Positions 34,501 to 47,398 are shown, counted from the stretch's first letter. The stretch: 64,000 nt of DNA from Mytilus californianus (GCF_021869535.1 NW_026262690.1:64302995-64366994), one strand, 5' to 3'. A program made the numbers and translations. The notes: a model not told the origin generated them from the letters alone.

Positions 34501-35385
34501 TATATATATACACATGCAAAAGGCATGACAACAACCCAATATTAAAAAATATGCACACAAAATATTGTATATCTTAAAACATAGCATAAAAGAGAGGCAA
34601 GGATACCAAAGGACAGTCAAACTCATAAGTCGAAAATAAACTGACAACGCCATGGCTTAAAAAAGAAAAAGACAAACAGACAAACAATAGTACACAAAAC
34701 ACAACATAGAAAATTAAGACAAAGCAACACGAACCACACCGAAAACTGGGGGTGATCTCAGGTGCTCTTGAAGGGTAAGCAGACCCTGCTTCATATGTGG
34801 CACCCGTCTTGTTGCCTATGCAAGTACAAACACGGTGATAAGTCTTAATTCGGTAGGTCACATTCTGGGGGAAAGGGGACGGGATTGCAATTGGAACATA
34901 TCCGTCGTCATCTGTGAAACAGATATTCCATAACGGTCAACCAACTCGTGATGGCGTCCGTAACATTAAAGAAGGCATGGTTTCAACTTCACAAAATCTC
35001 TTTTATCGTAAAGTTTTGTTTTCAACCGACCCTCAATGTCAATTTCTAGATGTAGGTCAAGATATGAGGCACACTTAACTGTATCTGTTGTATCCTTTAT
35101 CTCAAGTTCGATGGGATAGATGTGTTAAACATGGTTACCAAATTTGGAATTATTTAGTGAGAGAACATAATCTATATAGCGGAAAGTGAAGTTAAAGGGT
35201 AATGCTAACTTCTTTTCGTTCTTACTGAGAAGTTCCTGTATGAAATCAGCCTCATATGAATAAAGGAACAAGTTGGCAAAAAGAGGAGCACAGTTGCTGC
35301 CCATGGGAATGTCGATTGCTTTTGAAAAACACGTCCTCCAATTGTAAGTTAGAATATTAAGCACAGCAGATAATATCAACAAATC
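34501..35385 (-). pseudogene. Decayed Penelope-like reverse transcriptase with 3' region
   Basis: On the minus strand an open stretch (35382-35125) reads AIDIPMGSNCAPLFANLFLY, then SYEADFIQELL, then FNFTFRYIDYVLSLNN. This is the reverse transcriptase palm region, with the catalytic YIDD box changed to YIDY. After about 35120 come CASYLDLHLEI-like, LYDKR-like, ELVDRYGIS-like and TTDMF-like fragments in shifted frames. The 3' stretch 'caagacgggtgccacatatg' also matches the remnant at 23870 on +. The N-terminal part and any endonuclease are missing. The group assignment rests on memory of the family. The loss of a catalytic Asp and the shifts show it is inactive. Confidence 0.75.
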
Positions 35386-35476
35386 AAGCAGTCAAACAAA
35401 ATATAAAATAAAACGCACAAGTTAAAGAACTATATGCATGCTCTGCACCGGCATGAGCTGTTATTTGAATCCCATA

Positions 35477-35890
35477 TAAAGATAAGAAGATGTGGTATGA
35501 TTGCCAATTGCGTAGAAGGTTAGCAACTACGGGTCACCGTACGGACATCAACAGTGAGCAAAACCCATAACACATAGCAACGAGAAAAATAACGGCCTGA
35601 TTTATGTACAAAACAACAAAAGAAAAACAAACGACAAACACTGAATTATAGGCTCCTTACCTGGGACAGACACATACACAATGTGTCGGTGTTAAACTTG
35701 TTTGCAGGCGCACCAACCCTCCCCCCATGGGACAGCGGTGTAACAGCACAAGATAAGAAGAAACTATAAAAAATCAGTTGAAAAGGGCTCAACACAAAGG
35801 TCGAATCAAAGCATTTAAACAATTAGCAAAAACAGTAAAGACACAGAGTACAGATCTGAGAGCACTCGCAACCACTGAAAGCTAGTTCAA
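35477..35890 (-). repeat. Type A interspersed repeat, near full length
   Basis: Reverse complement of the order seen at 16920-17372 and 21885-22365: 'gatgtggtatgattgccaat', 'gggtcaccgtacggacatca', 'aataacggcctgatttatgt', 'aggctccttacctgggacag', 'gtgttaaacttgtt' and 'gcactcgcaaccactgaaag'. Confidence 0.8.
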
Positions 35891-35955
35891 ATAAACTCAT
35901 CATAGATACCAGGATTGAAATTTTGTACGCCAGACGCGCGCTGCTTCAGTCAATA
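35891..35955 (-). mobile_element. Family 1 SINE-like element, 3' tail with half a hammerhead
   Basis: On the minus strand 'gcgcgtctggcgtacaaaat', then 'aatcctggtatctatgatga', then 'gttta'. The stem III loop, cleavage C and stem I 3' arm are kept, but the ctgatga core and stem II are gone ('cagtctgaag'-like sequence is absent in hammerhead order). It abuts the type A repeat with no gap, so the two may travel together. Confidence 0.6.
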
Positions 35956-36164
35956 ACAACTAAGAAAAAAACCATGTATCTAAGACTAAAAATATCAATC
36001 AGTCCACATCCAACTTTCTATGTTTGTATTTATACGGAGGTGTAGATAAGAAATAATATGCACCAGGAAAAGAGTGAGGTTTTGAAACCTATATTTGTCA
36101 TCGTCGAAATAAAATGAAAAGCGACAGATAAGCATTACAAAATACAAAAAGGGTTATTGTTGCT

Positions 36165-39100
36165 GAATGATGTAGTCTGATGTACTGGCAATTATAACGT
36201 TTTATGCATTAATGTGTAAGTCCAGAAGTGTCATTAACTAGCTCTAAGTAAAAATTGGTAATAAAACGACTTCGAACAATTGATACCATGAATTTATACA
36301 ATTGTAAAAATAATATAAAGCATTGAAAATCAAAACTTACACAGTAGAAAGAAGATATCCTTCTCGTTAATAAAAAGTGATGTATGAAAATATCAAAAAT
36401 CTATGATAATGCATTCGATCATATATACTTGTATTATAGTGGTTCAAACTCTTGATTATAGCATGGGTTATATATATAAAAGTATATATAACATTTGGCT
36501 TTAAATATTCAGTGGTGTAAATTCAAGTATGAATTACATATTCATTTGTCTACTACACTTAAAGTCAGTGCCTATTGCATGATATTGAACTGCAATTCCT
36601 ATAAATTGATTGCACAAATTGTACATATCAAATTCTACATTAGTTATTGTAGTTCTTGTCTGGCTACGTGATTATTAGCAGCTTTGCAATAAAGACAGTG
36701 ATTGACGGTAAAATAGAATCAGTATGCTGACCAAAGGAGTGGCAACTTGTTCCTGTCCATATTATACTTGTAAGAATTTAAGACAGATATTGACTAATAA
36801 AAATGAAAACTTGAAAAATGCAGTTGACCAATGAAAACAGAAATTATTGTATAATTGTTTGTGGTCAAGTACCATTGGTTCCTTGTCATGCATTCAATTG
36901 CTCTTATTATGAAGGTCTTACAGAAAGGTGACCGATCACTCACAAGAAATGATTCAGATGATTTCACGAATCTAACACCGATGACAGTGCAACTCTTTTA
37001 TATCAAATCATAAACACCTATAATACCTGACCCTTTTTCTAAACAGTATGGTACTCTTTTTCTTTTCCTCACCCGATGGATTGTCTTAAATATTAAAACG
37101 GGGAAAAACTCATGTGGACGGGGGCGAGTATCATGCGTTCATTTAGGAATTGGCAAAAGACTGAAGTCAAAATATAAAGTATGTTCTTTCAGACTTTTTC
37201 TTGCTATAATTATTTTACCGGAGACCTTGGGTTTCATCATTGTCTTGTTTACACATGATATGACATGATTCGGGTATAAACCAAAGTTTAGTTAAGAAGG
37301 TAATGGAAACGTTGAAAAGACGTTCTAACTGTTTCTCTGATCAATATGCCCACTGTTTAATGATAATAGGCTTAATATACTGTGTAATCCTCATGTCAGT
37401 ACATTTTTCCTTTTGTTAAAATGCTGAGGGTAGGGTGTGGGGTTTTTTTTTACGTTATGTTTTCGTAGGAGTCGGGTTTCGGTGGTTGAATGATGTAGCC
37501 AGTTGTGATCAGTTGTACTGGCAATTCTAACCTTGTATCCCTTTTATGTATTATTGTGTAAATACATTTCATAAGTCCAGAGGTGATATTTATTAGTTCT
37601 AAGTAAAAATTGCTACTAAAACGACTTCAAACAATTGATAGCATGAATTGATACAACTGTAAACATTATATACAACAATATAGAATATCACAACTCGCAC
37701 AGAAAAAAGGAAGATAACATATATTATAACTCGTCAGTAAAAAGTGATGTTTAAAAAGTTTAAACATCTATGACAATGCCTTTGATCATATGTACTTGTA
37801 ATATAGTTGTTTCAACTCTTGATTATAGCATGGGTGATATATTAAAGTATCATATTTATATATATGCCTTGTTCTATTCAATGATGGAAATTCAAGCACT
37901 CATTACAAATTAAGTTTGTTTACTACACTTAAAATCGGTATATATTGCAGTTCTTATAAATTGATTGCATAAATTGTACATATCAAATTCTACATTCACT
38001 TTGAGAATATGTTTCCTGGCTGGCTACGTGATGATTTGCAACTCTGTAATAAAGACGTGGTTAACGGTAAAAAAGAATCAGAAGCAACTGTGGCAACTTG
38101 TTCCTATCTATATTGTACGTGTAAGAGATATCGCAAATATTGACAAATGAAAATGAACATGAAAACAGTTGACCGATGGAAACAGAATAATTATTGTATA
38201 ATTGTTTGTGTGCAATTATAATTGGTACACCATCATGCAGCTAACAGCTCTTATGAAGTCAAAAAGGCTACCATTCACTCACAAGAAACTATTCAGACAA
38301 TTTCACAAATCTTACACCGATGACAATGCCTTGTTATAAACTTCAGGTCTTGCTTTTTTGACAGTATTTAATTTATTTTATTTTCCTCGCCCGATTAATT
38401 GTCCAATCAATTATAAAATGTGGAAAACTCATTTAAATTTTTTATAATTATCTTATCGCATACCTTGGGTTTCGTCATTATCTTTTTTACACTTAAAATG
38501 ACATGATTTCGGTATAAAACGCAGCTTAGTGAGCCAGGTAAAGGAAACATGGAAAAACTTAATAATTATTTGAAATCTATCAACAGATGTATATCAAGTA
38601 CAGGAATTAATTGCTATCAGCAATTGGTATTATGCTGTACTGTACCAAGATAGGCTATACGTTATTTTTTCCTAGGAGTCGGGTTTGGTGTTTGAATGAT
38701 GTAATCTGTTGTACTGGTACAAGGGTGTCATTTATTAGTTCTGAGTAAAAATTGGTACTAAAACGACTTCGAACAATCGATACCATGAATTTATACAACT
38801 GTAAAAATCAAATACCAACAACATAGAAAATCACAACTCGCACAGAAAAAAAAGATAACCTTTAACCATATATTATATGGGTTATATATAAAAGTATAAA
38901 TATACATATTGCTTTCGCTATTCAATGGTGTAAATTCAAGCACTCATTACTATCAATGCGTCTACTACACTCAAAGTCGGTATTTATCACATGACATGCA
39001 TTGAACTGCAGTTCCCATAAATCGATTGCACAAATTGTAAATATCAAATTCTACATTCGTTTTGAAAATGTATTTCCTGTCTGGCTACGTGATGATTTGC

Positions 39101-39720
39101 AGCTTTTTAATGAAGACATTGACGTGTGGTAGCATAGAATCAGTACGATGACCGAAGGAGTGTCAACTTTTTCCTTTCTTTATTGTAAGAGTTATTGCAG
39201 AAATTTACTAATAAAAATGAAAAACTTTAAAACTACAGTTGACGGATGGAAAAAGTATAATTATTGTATAATTGTTTGTATACAAGTATATTTGATACCT
39301 CAGCATGCAAGCTCAGTATGCAATAACTACTCTTATTATGTGAATATTAGAAAGGCTTGCGATCACTCACAAGAAACTATTTAGACAATTTCACAAATCT
39401 AACAGTGCCTTATAATCAAACTTCTATACAGGTCTTATTTTCTTGACAGCATTTGATTTGTATTCTTTTCCCCCGCCCGATTAATTGTCCTCAAAATTAA
39501 AAATGTTTTAAAAAACTCATGTAAACAGAGGGAGGGGGTGAATCGTATACTTTCAGACTTGTTCTTTTTATAATTATTTTATCGGATATCGGATACCTTT
39601 GGTTTGATAATTGTCTTTTTACATATAAAATTACATGATTTGAGTAAACTTCAATTATGTGAGCAAGGTAATGGAAACATGGGAAATACGTTTTTACTGT
39701 TCTCTGTAAAAGTGGTTTGG
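36165..39720. repeat. Tandem triplication of a 1.2-1.3-kb unit
   Basis: Units begin with 'gaatgatgta' at 36165, 37488 and 38694, so spacings are 1323 and 1206 bp. The third unit ends near 39720. Each carries, in order, 'gtaaaaattg' with 'taaaacgacttc' and 'aacaat', 'tatagcatgggt' or a shortened form, 'tatcaaattctacatt', 'ctggctacgtgat', 'attattgtataattgtttgt', 'aaatctaacacc'-like text and 'ggtaa' with 'ggaaac'. There are many substitutions and indels. Open frames of 61 and 78 codons (37965-38150, 39148-39384) are not kept between units, so no gene is called. Confidence 0.85.
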
Positions 39721-41595
39721 TTTAATATATTGTTTTATTTTCATGTCAGTATAGTTTGCCACTTATTATATTTTACACTATAACGGCTAGAATAGTCCAG
39801 AACAAAAATGATTCAAACAGCTCCTTTCGAAGAATAGAGTTTCCTTTAAAGACGCATACACTTCTGATCGTCACCCGTCAATATGTTTGAAATAAAGACC
39901 TATATCTCGTGGTAGCCTTATGTCCCACTCGGGATGGTGACGATAAGTAAGTGAGTAATTGAGACCTATATATACAGATATCTTTTATATAAATATTGCT
40001 TCTAAATATATTGCTTCCGCTTTCTCTGTGATAAAAATCCTAAAATATGGTTTCTGTACTTCATCTTTGTCACCTATATTTAACATTGCATACAATGATA
40101 AATAACTGTTGATGAACTCGTATCGATGTGCCAGAATTATCCAATAGAATTACAGAGAATCAAGATGAAATATAATGTGACAATATTTCCCGGACTTCTT
40201 TGATGAAATGATGGTGTAAACTCATAATTTAGTAATGTAACATCAGTTTTCATGACGGAATTTCATACCATATTTGAAGACAGCCAATCAGGAAACAATT
40301 GAAAACAAATAAAGCATTTTTACGATAGTGCAGTTCAGTTTTAGGAAGTCGGTCATATTTGCTGATAAATTAATCATATTATTGACTGAACTATAGAAAG
40401 TGCGTACAAATAACGCATTACAAAAATACGAGAAAGAAAAGTTGCTGTCGGCATTACATATATAGTATGATTGGGATATTCCTCTACTCCTTCTGATAAT
40501 TTGATAACAGAGGATAACCTGCATTTTAAACGTTTTGGAGTATATTTTAAATAGTTTATACTAAGCAACAATATTTAAGAAATGAAAGGGAAATCTTGAA
40601 CCATTATTTTAGTAGCATCCTGTTTACCCATTTTCAAATTCCACTGTTTTTGTTTGTTCTGAGTGTTCATGAAATATTTGACGCTAGACTTAAAGCTAAT
40701 CAGTACTGTAGAAATTTTTATATTAAATGAATACTAATTTAAAATTCTTTATCTGCAAGTTTCTTGTTATGTACCATTGATAATTATATGCATGTTTCAT
40801 TTCTTTCTCTGTTTGTCTTTCGGCTATACCCGTGTGTAGATTGGACTGCAGATGAATGTAATTTTCAATAACTGCTCATTTAGATATAACGATTGACACT
40901 CTGATATAATCATAATGATTCATTATTATTTTTTAATTATCACTGCATTGGTGATTCATTAAATATGAAATATCTATTATATACAAATGTACATATATGA
41001 ATTGTATCGATGTGCAATGTCTGCATTTGGGAACACTGTACATGTAATAAAAACATGCTAATTATAAGATAATGTTTGTATAAGGTGTAGAATTTCTTCA
41101 TTCACTTCCTTTATGGGTGTTTCTATAATGGATGTTATCAGAGATTTGTCCTTCAATTATAAGATATCGCCTTGAATAACAAGTCAAGGTTACAAACTGA
41201 AAAACAGTAACAGAAGAAATTGTTTGCAATGTTGCAAAACCGTCGTTTCATGGAGAGGGTTTCCTTGAAATGATTAAATATTTTGTAAAATTCACACTTT
41301 GTCTTGTTTTTCCCTTCTCAATCATACTAGCCAAGGTAAAAAGTTTGTTTAACGTAGTAGCATAACAGGATTAGTACCAACTGTCAATGGCATAGTAATA
41401 ACAAAATAAATTACAATAAACACGTACAGTGGAACAAAATTTCCAGAATATAGCAAAATTATGAACCGTCAATACCCGTAACTTCTTCTTTTACGAATGT
41501 ATTTGCATATGTAAGCTAGGTATAACTTGTGAATTAATACCAGGGATCTTGTTACCTTTTCATTAAATTCTTTCAGTGTTTTTGTTAGTTGTTTA

Positions 41596-41598
<3 letters not shown>
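39721..41598. other. Unannotated spacer
   Basis: Two overlapping minus-strand frames near 40288-40571 have no motif. Around 40660-40700 'gttctgagtgttcatgaaat' and 'atttgacgctagac' weakly resemble the retroposon tail at 12187. Nothing else was seen. Confidence 0.35.
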
Positions 41599-41627
<29 letters not shown>

Positions 41628-41632
41628 TTATG
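41599..41632. repeat. TA dinucleotide microsatellite
   Basis: An almost pure run of alternating t and a, with one 'tac' interruption. Confidence 0.9.
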
Positions 41633-41924
41633 TTGACCTGTCGTACCCGATTGTTTCAGATTTTGGGAAGGTTGAACGCTCTCAAACATTATTTAACACT
41701 GCCTTATTCTTTAGAAATCACCTTGGTGGGTGATTTGTGCACAGCAGGAGACGTTTACCCAGTGGAGGCAACTGTCTCGCTCCTTTTAAAGCTCACGTTA
41801 TTCCTTCGGGGTTTTTCACCTTGATTTGTTTGTTCTGAATGGGCTTATGGTATTAGAACGTCGGTAAATTACTGTTGCTTTTTATTTATGTGCCTTTCCA
41901 GTGATTTTCTTTGTTTGCCTTTTG

Positions 41925-42150
41925 TGATGGTTGTTTTTGTCTGATGTTTTTTACATGAATCAGAGTGTTGGATTTCTGTGTTGTATTGTTGCATATTTTG
42001 ATGGGTCTTTTATGGCTTACTATACGACGCGGGTTTTGCTCATTTCAGAAGGCCATAGTGTTACCTGTAATTGTTTACATCCTTGTCATTTGGTCTTTTG
42101 GTAGACAGTAAATTGTCTGATTGGCAACCATACCACATCTCATAATTTGT
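41925..42150 (+). repeat. Type A interspersed repeat, diverged 3' half
   Basis: 'cttttatggcttactatacg', 'gggttttgctcatttcagaa', 'cattggtct'-like text and 'ggcaaccataccacatctca' follow the type A order with more changes than other copies. Confidence 0.65.
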
Positions 42151-42584
42151 ATATACCAATTTTGCATGGTCTTTAGAACACTTTTCTACAATAAATTTTC
42201 AAGGAATAATAAACTTATGTCGCTATATTCAAAATTGAAGTCGTCTTTAACATTCCAAAGATCCGAACAAAAGTGTATGCCTTATTCCTTCCAAACTAAC
42301 AGTTAACGCTTGTGTGTATAAGGTATCTGTGATTGTTCTAACCCCATCGCGCCATCGTTACCTCGAAAACATATTAAAAAGAAAAGCGTTTGCAATGGAT
42401 TTTAAAGTGTAAGATATTATTACGATTAAACAAATATTCACCAAGTAAGCCTATGAATTGGTTGTTCTTCGGATTTTGTGTCAGATAAATAAGACTGGAT
42501 GAGCTAGTTTCTTTACTTTCATTCTTTTCCGCATTGCCAATTTTATTCGTTTATACTATTTATTAATGTAGAAAATCAGTAAAT

Positions 42585-42930
42585 TAAAATTGAGAATGGA
42601 AATGGGGAATATGTCAAAGAGGCAACAACCCGACCAAAGAGCAGACAACAGCCGAAGGCCATCAATAGGTCTTCAACGCAACGAGAAAATCCCGCACCCA
42701 GAGGTGGTCCTCAGCTGGCCCCTAAACGAAATTGTGCACTAGTTCAGTGAAAATGGACGTCACACTAAAATCCAAAACATGTAAATGAACTAAAATTAAA
42801 AAAACATACAAGATTAACAAAGGCCAGAGGCTCCTGACTTGGGACAGGCGCAAAAAAGCGGCGGGGTTAAACATGTTTTGTGAAATCTCAACCCTCCCCT
42901 TATACCTCTAGCCAATGTAGAATAAACAAA
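42585..42930 (-). repeat. Type B interspersed repeat, longest copy
   Basis: Reverse complement of the type B blocks: 'atgtcaaagaggcaacaacc', 'accaaagagcagacaacagc' and 'tcttcaacgcaacgagaaaa'. It continues into 'aggctcctgacttgggacag' and 'ggcggggttaaacatgtttt', blocks also found in type A, so the two families share sequence. Confidence 0.7.
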
Positions 42931-44919
42931 CATATAGCAATACGCACAGTAAAAATTCAGTTCAAAAGAAGTCCGAGTCCGATGTCAGAATAGGTAACAA
43001 AAGAAACTAAGCAAAATGACAATGATACATAAATGAACAAAGGACTACTAGCAGTTACTGACATGCCAGCTCCAGACCTCAATTAAACTTATTGAAAGAT
43101 TATGTCTTCATCATATGAAAATCAAGTACAATCCCTCCCGTTAGGGGTTTAGTATCATATATATGCATATATTTAAATATAACAGATTTGATCAAAAGGA
43201 GCAATTTATAGAAAGCAAAACCCAATACATTAAAATTTTATATTTGAATTCTTAGGCGAGCATGGCAAATTAATTTGGAGTGTCTTCACTACCATTTTTA
43301 TCCGTTCTTGTCGTTTTTGTTAAAACAATTTCTGAAAACTACTCTCAAAGATCGAGTGGCGCGCATTTAAAATTTTCATAAACTGCGAACATTTCTTGAT
43401 GACAAGAATGTTACATGTATGCTGCTGCTCTATTCTTATTCAGCTTTGAGATTAAATAGAATTTCTTCCTCGAATTTCTTTGATGTCGCCAATCCTACGA
43501 CTAATGGTTGTATGTCACCCCTCTTTTTGGTATCATTCCCACAAATTATGATAAGATCACCGGTTCATTGTGATTATTTTTGTATGCGTTTGTTGTTCGT
43601 ATCTCTCTTATTGACGTGACATGTGTTTTTGTTGCAGCCTTATACGTTACTATCTAAAGCGAAAGAGCGGCCTTTGGTTCTATAAAGAGAGTACAACACC
43701 AAAATTATGTGGCTGAAATTATTCGGATGACACTGTTGAGAGAAGTTATATTGGGTGTCTATTTCGAGAAGATATTGGTTTTAATTAAAGATAAACAAAA
43801 ATTGTGCACTAGAGGTTTAGGCAAATATTTGTCTGTTCACGTTTTTACTCCAATCAGAAAAGAGGAATTTAGAATTAGATTCCCTGTATAACGTGATAGG
43901 CCAAATCATTAGTCGTGATAAGTCTAAAAATCGTAGAATTGGTAAGGGCTATGGAAATCTTACAAGAGAGTATTGATAGTTGCTAGGGAATCCAAATTCT
44001 TCCCAAAACACACCTTTTATTAATTATTTGCTGATGCAAGTATCAATGAAATTTGAGTACCTGCTCATAGCAACCGCTACAATTGATGTAATAGTGGCAA
44101 TTTCATTTCGCAACCTTTAATTGGAGGAAATTAATATGAAAATTACACGCGATGTTATCATATCAGATCAATAGGCACTTGCTATGAATCCTTTCCTACG
44201 TCAAACATAGAAATACACTATGGCTAACTTCAAGTTTATTGATATCTTTAATGTATTGCAAGTAAAATAGTATCTCCAATAATTGAACAAACTTGTAAGA
44301 TGAATACGTGGCTTGGCGAAATCTACTCGAATGACAAAACTCAATTCTCGTTTGGTTTCATTTACAAAAAATGCGTTGCTTTCAACAAAGCGTGCTCCAT
44401 ATTTAGAAATTCAATAAACTCCGGACACGTTAAAGGAAACGTGATGTAGGTCAGATTCTGTCTGAACGTAATTAACAATCATTGCTTGCATCTGCCTTTG
44501 TTAAATCTATATTAAAACTAAATTTAGAAACATTTGATATTCCATTTATGGAAAATCAATGGCCTAGATATCATAGATACATGGAAAATACTGCAGTTAA
44601 TCATCAGCAACATATTCAATGTTGCATTTTTCAAAACTTCATCATTAAAAATTTGTAAACAATGACTTTTTTAAACTAGACAATTCGGATGTACTTAAAT
44701 CTTATCCTCATTCAATGGCAAAAAAGGAATGAACCTCTATGGAATAAAATGACATTAGCCTGATACAACACAAATGTTCGTCATTCTTTTAATTTCGCTT
44801 CGAATTACCTAAAATACAGAAGGAAGTACCGTGGAATTTTCATTAAAGTAGGTACCAAGAGAGGTTATAAAAGGTTATTGATATAAAGAGAAACGATTAA
44901 ACAGATGTATTAAGTCATT
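42931..44919. other. Unannotated spacer downstream of the second Rho-like gene
   Basis: Open frames at 43419-43619 and 43709-43891 on + have no recognised motif and no usable splice sites that link them. The stretch 44280-44860 has a decayed-coding look but I cannot name a family. Confidence 0.35.
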
Positions 44920-44925
44920 TTTATT
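44920..44925 (-). terminator. Probable poly(A) signal of the second Rho-like gene
   Basis: AATAAA on the minus strand about 240 nt past the stop codon. The 3' region before it is AT-rich and free of repeats I know. Confidence 0.4.
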
Positions 44926-45162
44926 GACAATAAATATATAACATATATGCTGACCAGCAGCTTTGTAAAACAATAAAAACAAAACAAATTGGAATGGACT
45001 CGTATCACAGTATTTGGCACAAATTATTGCACACTCCCGAAAAAAGGCCTTTTCGAGTTTGTGTAAAACTACTCGGATATGTATTGCATGAGGTACTTTC
45101 GTTGGTCTGTTTTTCTATTAATTTATATAAAAATTAACAGAAAGTCAATGATGTCAACCATT

Positions 45163-47398
45163 TTACTTCTTAAAAAGTCTCTGGAATATTTTGTACTTTT
45201 TCTTTTTATGTTTTAACGCTGACATGACTACCCTTTCGAAGGTTTCCGTTGTACCCTCTTTTGTAATGGCTGATGTTTCTATCAAACATTCTGCTCCTAT
45301 GTCTTTGGCTAATTCAACACCTTCATCAGATGTCACAGAGTCTTCGTAAATATCCCGAGTGTCACTTTGAGTAGCCACTAATATAATAGGCCTTTTCTTC
45401 ACATTGTACTGTTTAATTTCTGGTATCCAAAAAGATTTAATGTTTTTAAAAGATTCTCTATCAGCTATGTTGTAGCACAGTATGAACACATCGCTGTCTC
45501 TGTAGCTAAAGGCTCGAAGATTTGTATAATCTTGCTGAAAAAGAAAACAAGGAGATGCATATAATAATAAAGACATTGTGACAAAAAAAAAAGAATCAAT
45601 ACATACAATTAAATATATTTAATTTTATGTCAATCAATAAAGTGAGAAATACTGATTACGTAATTTAGGCAGTGTGTCCCGTATTGGTTTACCCAGACGA
45701 TAAGTAAAAGAATTTGACCTTGTATGTGTGTATATATATTATAAAGTGATATCAGTTCGGCTTTCTATTTGTCCTTACTATCAAGTGGACTCCCATACCG
45801 GGAAAGCCCAAATTATCTAAACCGGACTGTAGATAATAATCAGTTGACAGTCATAGGGTTAAATTGAACTTTAACCTTTTATTAATTTTTCTGAAAATTA
45901 CATCACATACTTAACTAGGTTATACTATTGTGTTACGTGGCTCAGGAAATATGAATAAGGAAACACTTGTAAAATTCACATTAATGAGATTGTTTATTCA
46001 TCCACATTAAAAATACGCATATGGGAAATACATAATGATTTTTTTTTTCGGAGAAATAAGTATTTATAGTATATCTAAAATCTCACTTTGGGTTAAACTA
46101 TCTGAAACATCTGACAGCCGTTACAATTAATGTTTGTATATTGGTTTGTCTTTGTGATATTGTTTTGTAAAAATAGCTGTTTTGTTTGTCCAACAGTATT
46201 TTTACTTACATTTTTTTCTAAATTTATTGCAAAATTTTGTCTTTTCTCTGTGTTTTCTTTGTATTTAACCATATTTTAAGGCACACATACAATTGAATTA
46301 TAAACGAGATGTTTTCATCTCGGAAATTTCATTCCCATAATTTCATGATGCAGTAGTCTCGAGTTAATTTACGAGTTGTCCCATATTTTTTCTATCTCTA
46401 TACGTTAAGTTATATAGCATATATCAGATATAGCATATATAAGATAGAAAATTTTGATATTTTGCTTCTTCAGAGTAAATATATATACTTACTTGTCCTG
46501 CTGAATCAAAAATACCAATCGTATATTTACTACCGGCAACTGCTATTGTTCCTGAAATATTCAACAAAACATTAAGTATAATAAACAAATAATTAAGTAT
46601 AAACAAATAACAAATAACAAATCATTTCAAAAGTACGTAAGTTATGACAAGGAAAACTAGTATTATATTTATGTCTTCAATGTAGTTTTCATTGGTTTAA
46701 AGATACACAATGTAATTGCTTGTTTTAAGTGTGACTGAATGTTTTTGTGTCTTCGTCGAAAACACATTTTGGTTTTGTTGTAGAATTATGTTGCTTGTAG
46801 TGCATTTAAAACAAAAGAAATAGAAGTTTGCTTTTCACTGCATTATAAATATCAATTTATAGCACTGAGTGGATACAGACTGCTAGTCCCCGAAAGTACC
46901 ATCAGCTAAGTTAGTTCGTGCTTCGGTACTGTCATGATTTATAAGTTAAATTTGCAGTTTAGAAATTCAGAAATTTAGAAACTTTAAAATAAGTAAAGTT
47001 CCAACTCCCTCAATCAAAGTTGACCTTAGATGTTTTTTTTTATTTTTTAAGGTCCTTTTTGGTCATAAGCTCTCATAAACTCCCCACGAATTCAATTAGT
47101 TATACACCCTTGGCTTTCACTATTTTTGGTTTGAGTGTTAAAGTGTAGTTTTCGTTTTATAGTTCATATTCACGTAACAATGTATTGAACTTACAGCATG
47201 CATAGTGGTAAATTCAAGTCATGTTTCCAAATGCTATTCATGCTAAGCAATAATAAAACAATTCCTACCTGCATAATTTTCAAAAACTGTAGCAATATAA
47301 TCTTCCTGCAAAGATTGTCCCACAAAACATTTTGCTAAGTGTGATTTCCCAACCATTCCATCTCCAACTATTACACATTGTATACAATTTTGTTCCAT
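45163..47398 (-). CDS. Rho-family-like small GTPase, three exons, no CAAX box
   Basis: Exons on the minus strand are 47398-47269, 46551-46493 and 45534-45163. Introns 47268-46552 and 46492-45535 both have GT-AG ends. The coding length of 561 nt gives 186 residues. Motifs: P-loop GDGMVGKS, switch I TVFENYAGTIAV, then YTIGIFDSAGQ (intact switch II), VATQSD in the TKxD place, and ETSA for the SAL box. All key glycines are present, so a working GTP-binding switch is likely. The region that holds the Rho insert helix is about ten residues shorter than in Rac. The C-terminus is KHKKKKYKIF then QRLFKK, basic and amphipathic, with no CAAX cysteine. That tail resembles the gene at 4992. The second intron falls after the Q of the DxxGQ motif, exactly as the single intron of the other gene does. 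Start: ATG at 47398 gives the usual short N-terminus, and an in-frame ATG at 47404 would add two residues. It lies about 39 kb from its paralogue on the other strand. Confidence 0.9.
46855..46945 (+). mobile_element. Family 1 SINE-like head fragment inside intron 1
   Basis: 'agcactgagtggatacagac', 'tagtccccgaaagtaccatc' and 'tgcttcggtactgtcatgat' match the head of family 1. It lies antisense to the host gene, in the 717-bp intron between exons 1 and 2. No hammerhead is present. Confidence 0.6.

Noticed and set aside
36165..39720. Gene family in the triplicated region (61- and 78-codon frames)
   Set aside because: The frames are not conserved between the three units and are interrupted by indels that are not multiples of three.
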